Shown piece after piece: positions 6,538 to 9,476 of a DNA stretch of 9,476 nt. Position 1 is the first letter of the stretch. Every line of letters starts with the position of its first letter. A program made the position numbers and the translations under genes. Source of the stretch: Flavobacterium psychrophilum (GTDB lineage Bacteria > Bacteroidota > Bacteroidia > Flavobacteriales > Flavobacteriaceae); the NCBI GenBank assembly GCA_943325515.2, contig CALPPS020000087.1, positions 1 through 9,476 on the forward strand. The letters run 5' to 3'. Under the pieces are notes generated by a model. That model had not been told where the DNA came from. It saw only the letters and a program-made list of their open reading frames with translations, and searched no databases.

Positions 6538-8328
6538 ATGAATTTAAAACGAAATTTACTTTACTTTATTGTCTTTTGGCTCAATATTAACTGCGTGAGA
6601 AGCCAAAATATTAGCATATATAAGCAATTTAATGGACGTTTTGATTTTACATTTTTTGGTAATACTATGAATAGCGCCGAGAATAATTCCGTTATTGACA
6701 ATGTAACTGGGACTTCATCTTCTGCTTCTTTATCAATGAATCCATCAGATGAAATAGAAAAAGCCTATTTATATTGGGCAGGAAGTGGCGATGGAGATTT
6801 TGAGGTTAATTTAAACTCAGAAACTATAATTCCGGATCGAACTTTTGCTTTCAGTAGAACTTTTGGCATTGATACCTTTACCTATTTTAGTGCTTTTAAA
6901 GATGTTACTTCCATTATACAAAATACAGGAAATGGCAATTATACTTTGTCTAATCTTGATATTTCTGCTTTTGAAGATTTACACTTACAAAGAAAAACCA
7001 ACTTTGCTGGTTGGGCAATTATAATAATCTACAAAAACAATAACTTACCAATCAATCAAGTAAATATTTATGACGGATTACAGGGAGTTCCAGATGAGTT
7101 AACAATAACTTTAAATAGTTTAAATGTCATAGATAATGCAAATTCCAAAGTTGGTTTTTTGGCTTGGGAAGGTGATTCCTCGCTGGCTACAGAAGAATTT
7201 AAATTCAATGGAAACTTATTAAGCAATCCGTTAAATCCTCAAAATAATGTTTTTAATGGAACTAATTCTTTTAATGAAAGTACTACTCTGTATAATATGG
7301 ATTTAGATGTTTATGATATTCAAAATAACATCCAAATTGGCGATTCCTCTGCCGAAATTTCATTGACATCTTTTCAAGATTTTGTAATGATCAATACCGT
7401 GGTAACCAAATTAAATAGTCAATTGCCCGATGCCACTATTTCTATTAATTCTATAGAAAAACAATGTGACTCAAAAAGGGTGTTAGTTGATTATTCTGTT
7501 TCAAATTTAATTTGTACAGCAACACTTCCTGCACAAACTCCAATCTCAATTTATGTAAATGGACAGTTATTACAAACTATCGCAACTACTGCTGCTATTC
7601 CTATAGGTGGCACTATTTCTTCACAGATAAGTCTTATTCTATTAGACACTATTGAGGAAAATTTCGAAATTAAATTTGTGGTTGATGATAAAGGAGATGG
7701 CACTGGAGTTGTAGCAGAACTTGTGGAAAACAATAATGTATTTTCTGTAAATGATTCACTTTGGCTTTCTCCTAAATTCAATCGATTGGAAAATTTAGAA
7801 ATCTGTAACGAAGGTTTTACAAAAGGAACTTTTGACTTTTCAAGCTATGCTGAAGTAGCAAAAACAAATCCCGAAAACACAGTTCATTTTTATGAAACAT
7901 TTGAAAATGCAACAAATGCCGTAAATCCTATTTTAAACTCAACAAACTATGTAGCAACTTCTACTCCAAAAGAGATTTTTGTTAGCATAAATAATATAAA
8001 TTGTACCAGTATAACTTCGTTTTTACTCACAACTAAAAATTGCCCGCCAACAGTTTACAATTTTGTTTCAGCCAACAATGATAATAGAAATGATAACTTT
8101 ATTATAGAGGGTTTACGAGATATTTTTTTGGATTTTAAACTTGAAATATATAATCGTTGGGGAAGATTAATTTGGACAGGAAATCAAAATACCGAAAACT
8201 GGGATGGTTATATAAAAGAAGGCTTGGTGACTAAAAATGCTCCTGATGGCACTTATTTTTATTTGTTATTTCTAAATGATATTGATTATCCTAAACCATT
8301 ATCTGGCTATTTGTTTTTGGCACATTAA
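6538..8328 (+). CDS. Secreted T9SS type B cargo protein, possible surface adhesin-like protein
   Basis: 596 residues. Seen: signal peptide at 1 to about 22 (KRN, then LLYFIVFWLNIN, cleavage likely near VRS-QN; the Cys19 context does not fit a lipobox). Next is a beta-rich region (about 30-295) with AYLYWAGSGDGDFEVNLN (76-93) and FAGWAIIIIYKNNN (156-169), a pattern recurring in large bacterial surface proteins. A CARDB-like beta domain follows (about 298-405), containing the acidic loop VDDKGDGTG (382-390). Then comes a stretch (418-502) ending ITSFLLTTKNCPP that often precedes the sorting signal. Last is the type B C-terminal domain (about 505-596): SANNDNRNDNFIIEGL, FKLEIYNRWGRLIW, NWDGY, DGTYFYLLFLND. 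Family knowledge: this domain directs outer-membrane export by T9SS. The C-terminus YLFLAH departs from the more usual aromatic/basic ending. The gene is complete, diverges from the amino-sugar operon and has no evident operon partner. Ligand unknown. Confidence 0.9.
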   Translation: MNLKRNLLYFIVFWLNINCVRSQNISIYKQFNGRFDFTFFGNTMNSAENNSVIDNVTGTSSSASLSMNPSDEIEKAYLYWAGSGDGDFEVNLNSETIIPDRTFAFSRTFGIDTFTYFSAFKDVTSIIQNTGNGNYTLSNLDISAFEDLHLQRKTNFAGWAIIIIYKNNNLPINQVNIYDGLQGVPDELTITLNSLNVIDNANSKVGFLAWEGDSSLATEEFKFNGNLLSNPLNPQNNVFNGTNSFNESTTLYNMDLDVYDIQNNIQIGDSSAEISLTSFQDFVMINTVVTKLNSQLPDATISINSIEKQCDSKRVLVDYSVSNLICTATLPAQTPISIYVNGQLLQTIATTAAIPIGGTISSQISLILLDTIEENFEIKFVVDDKGDGTGVVAELVENNNVFSVNDSLWLSPKFNRLENLEICNEGFTKGTFDFSSYAEVAKTNPENTVHFYETFENATNAVNPILNSTNYVATSTPKEIFVSINNINCTSITSFLLTTKNCPPTVYNFVSANNDNRNDNFIIEGLRDIFLDFKLEIYNRWGRLIWTGNQNTENWDGYIKEGLVTKNAPDGTYFYLLFLNDIDYPKPLSGYLFLAH

Positions 8329-8333
8329 TCCTC

Positions 8334-8377
8334 CTTGATAAACTCATAAACTTGATAAACTCATAAACCTAATAAAC
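8334..8377. repeat. 17-bp tandem repeat (2 perfect copies plus a degenerate partial) between the T9SS cargo and methyltransferase genes
   Basis: CTTGATAAACTCATAAA occurs at 8334-8350 and again, identically, at 8351-8367; CCTAATAAAC (8368-8377) continues it with two mismatches. Each unit splits into two similar halves (CTTGATAAA and CTCATAAA), so the array can be read as about five copies of an 8-9 bp element. It fills most of the 57-bp gap 8329-8385 and ends just before the methyltransferase start codon. Confidence 0.85.
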
Positions 8378-8380
8378 CTT

Positions 8381-8388
8381 TACTTTTG
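8381..8388 (+). promoter_or_regulatory. Exact TAnnTTTG match overlapping the methyltransferase start codon
   Basis: TACTTTTG is an exact match to the Flavobacterium -7 element. Its last three bases are the TTG proposed as the start codon of the downstream gene. No TTG lies 17-23 bp upstream; the nearest is at 8352-8354, 26 bp away. If used, transcription would begin several bases inside the proposed coding region, so either the match is accidental or the start is different. Confidence 0.25.
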
Positions 8389-9174
8389 AAACAAATCACA
8401 TCCGCTCAAAATCCTTATATCAAATCTTTAATTCAACTCCAAGAAAAAGCTAAAGCCCGAAAACAATCGGGTACATTTTTGATAGAAGGCATGCGAGAAA
8501 TTGAATTAGCCATCAAAGGAAACTATGAATTAGAAACACTATTATTTGTTCCAGAAGTAATAAACAATCTTCAAATTTTCAAATCTCCAAATCTCCAAAT
8601 TGAATTAATTGAAATCTCCAAAGAAGTATATCAAAAACTTGCTTACAGAGATACAACCGAAGGGATTATTGCTGTTGCTAAAACCAAGTCCCTTCAACTT
8701 TCCGAATTAAAACTATCCAAAAATCCATTGATAGTAATAATGGAAGCCATCGAAAAGCCTGGAAATATTGGCGCTATGTTACGCACTTGTGATGCTGCCA
8801 ATGTTGATGCAGTAATTATTGCAAATCCAAAAACCGATTTATATAATCCAAATATTGTTCGTTCAAGTGTTGGCTGTTTGTTCACTAATCAAATTGCAAT
8901 GGCTACTACCGAAGAAACTATTAATTTTTTAATCCAAAACAAGATTAACTTTTACAGTGCAACACTACAAAATTCGACTTCTTATCACACCCAAGATTTT
9001 ACACAACCAACAGCTTTAGTAGTTGGCACAGAAGCTATTGGGCTTACTAAACCTTGGCTAGACCAAGCCACCCAAAATATCATTATCCCAATGCAAGGCG
9101 AAATAGATAGCATGAATGTTTCTGTTGCTGCAGCCATTTTAATTTTTGAAGCTAAACGTCAAAGAGGATTTTAA
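8386..9174 (+). CDS. TrmH/SpoU-family RNA 2'-O-methyltransferase
   Basis: 262 residues, normal for RlmB/TrmH-like enzymes with an N-terminal substrate-binding domain. Seen: N-terminal ITSAQNPYIKSL and GTFLIEGMREIELA (29-42), typical of the SpoU substrate-binding domain. The SPOUT (trefoil-knot) catalytic domain has all three motifs: EKPGNIGAMLRTCDA (123-137, Asn127 and Arg133), LVVGTEAIGL (211-220, Glu216) and IPMQGEIDSMNVSVAAAI (234-251, Asn244 and Ser246). Family knowledge: AdoMet-dependent ribose 2'-O-methylation of rRNA or tRNA; which RNA cannot be told. The start is TTG at 8386: the frame is closed by TAA at 8356-8358, no ATG lies between, and the first internal Met is residue 36, after the conserved N-terminal motif. 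Residues 61-72 (NLQIFKSPNLQI) are encoded by an 8-bp tandem repeat and may be an insertion in a linker. Confidence 0.92.
   Translation: MKQITSAQNPYIKSLIQLQEKAKARKQSGTFLIEGMREIELAIKGNYELETLLFVPEVINNLQIFKSPNLQIELIEISKEVYQKLAYRDTTEGIIAVAKTKSLQLSELKLSKNPLIVIMEAIEKPGNIGAMLRTCDAANVDAVIIANPKTDLYNPNIVRSSVGCLFTNQIAMATTEETINFLIQNKINFYSATLQNSTSYHTQDFTQPTALVVGTEAIGLTKPWLDQATQNIIIPMQGEIDSMNVSVAAAILIFEAKRQRGF
8567..8598 (+). repeat. 8-bp tandem repeat, four units, inside the methyltransferase gene
   Basis: Consecutive octamers ATCTTCAA, ATTTTCAA, ATCTCCAA and ATCTCCAA run without interruption; the last two are identical. Because 8 is not a multiple of 3, the units are read in shifting frames and the protein repeats only after 24 bp (NLQI at 61-64 and again at 69-72). 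Gain or loss of one unit would shift the frame. Confidence 0.75.
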
Positions 9175-9218
9175 GTAACTATTTTTTGATTTAGGAATTG
9201 GCTTTTTAAAATTTTCTA

Positions 9219-9250
9219 TTTGCACATCTCATTTGTTCTTTCTAATTTTA
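9219..9250 (+). promoter_or_regulatory. Possible promoter for the RelA/SpoT-family gene
   Basis: TTTG at 9219-9222 and TAATTTTA at 9243-9250 are separated by 20 bp, fitting the flavobacterial TTG-N17-23-TAnnTTTG spacing, with one mismatch in the last base of the -7 element. It would place the transcript start about 15 nt before the ATG at 9271. The rest of the 96-bp gap 9175-9270 shows no clear terminator hairpin. Confidence 0.3.
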
Positions 9251-9270
9251 GGAATTCATTGAAAAGTGCT

Positions 9271-9476
9271 ATGATTGAAATTGATTTAGAGGAAGAAAAA
9301 AAAGCCATTGCTCGAGAATACAAAGAATTACTTCGAATTAGTTATCAAACGCTAACTGATGCTGATAAAAAACTTATTCGAAAAGCTTTTAATGTTGCTG
9401 TTGATGCTCATAAAGACCAACGAAGAAAATCGGGGGAAGCCTATATTTTCCATCCTATTGGTGTAGCCAAAATTGT
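9271..9476 (+). CDS. rsh: RelA/SpoT-family (p)ppGpp synthetase/hydrolase, N-terminal fragment (3'-truncated by window edge)
   Basis: 68 complete codons are visible from ATG at 9271 to the window end, too short at this edge to be a listed full ORF but clearly coding. Seen: MIEIDLEEEKKAIAREY, then LIRKAFNVAVDAHKDQ, RRKSGEAYIFHPIGVAKI. The last part is the start of the HD hydrolase domain of long RSH enzymes, where RKSGEPYxxHP carries the first metal-binding His. Family knowledge: long RSH proteins make and degrade the stringent-response alarmone (p)ppGpp in the cytoplasm. Whether both activities are intact cannot be judged from this fragment. The frame is open upstream of the ATG, but the family N-terminus fits this start. 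Confidence 0.88.
   Translation, partial: MIEIDLEEEKKAIAREYKELLRISYQTLTDADKKLIRKAFNVAVDAHKDQRRKSGEAYIFHPIGVAKI

Noticed and set aside
6538..6597. Lipoprotein signal for the T9SS cargo protein (Cys19)
   Set aside because: The residues before Cys (NIN) do not form a lipobox; a type I signal peptide cut near VRS-QN fits better.
7551..7781. 76-codon open frame on the minus strand, Ser/Thr rich
   Set aside because: Antisense to the CARDB-like region of the T9SS cargo gene; its composition mirrors the other strand.
8694..8885. 63-codon open frame on the minus strand
   Set aside because: Antisense to the SPOUT catalytic motif region of the methyltransferase.
9175..9270. Terminator or small RNA between the methyltransferase and RelA/SpoT genes
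   Set aside because: T runs are present but I could find no convincing GC stem before them.

Overview
The window reads as chromosome from a Bacteroidota bacterium, most likely a Flavobacterium or close relative. Three things point there: strong AT bias by eye, absence of clear Shine-Dalgarno sequences before the genes, and a secreted protein ending in a type B C-terminal sorting domain of the type IX secretion system (T9SS). The TrmH-family and RelA/SpoT-family proteins at the right edge also read like flavobacterial versions. This placement comes from recalled family features, not from a search.

Left part (1-3076, + strand): a surface-polysaccharide operon fragment. It holds the C-terminal part of a glycosyltransferase (cut by the window edge), an MBOAT-family membrane O-acyltransferase, and, one base later, a membrane-anchored SGNH-hydrolase-like protein. 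The last two form the usual two-protein arrangement for O-acetylating an exported glycan (compare AlgI with AlgJ/AlgX, PatA/PatB, DltB/DltD). Middle part (3073-6420, - strand): a tight three-gene operon read right to left. It encodes a FemAB/GNAT-like N-acyltransferase, a PLP-dependent sugar aminotransferase of FdtB/QdtB type, and a WzxE-like lipid-linked oligosaccharide flippase. Together these would make an N-acylated (probably 3-)amino-6-deoxy sugar and flip the finished glycan unit. The two operons converge and overlap by 4 bp through a shared TTAA that supplies both stop codons.

Right part: a 117-bp divergent intergenic region, then a 596-residue secreted T9SS type B cargo protein of unknown function on the + strand. 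After it come a TrmH/SpoU-family RNA methyltransferase and the beginning of a RelA/SpoT (p)ppGpp enzyme, which are housekeeping genes. The window therefore crosses from a variable cell-surface locus into core genome near 8330.

I saw no RNA genes, CRISPR arrays, insertion sequences or confident terminators, and no clearly new multi-gene system. The features most worth a second look are small-scale. Three of the six complete genes not starting with ATG-only evidence problems aside, the flippase (TTG), the N-acyltransferase (GTG) and the methyltransferase (TTG) all need non-ATG starts. There is an Asn at the expected catalytic Asp position of the SGNH protein. Two short-period tandem repeats flank and enter the methyltransferase gene, one with an 8-bp period inside the reading frame. 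A Flavobacterium-type promoter -7 match lies directly on that gene's start codon, and a perfect inverted repeat sits inside the flippase gene.
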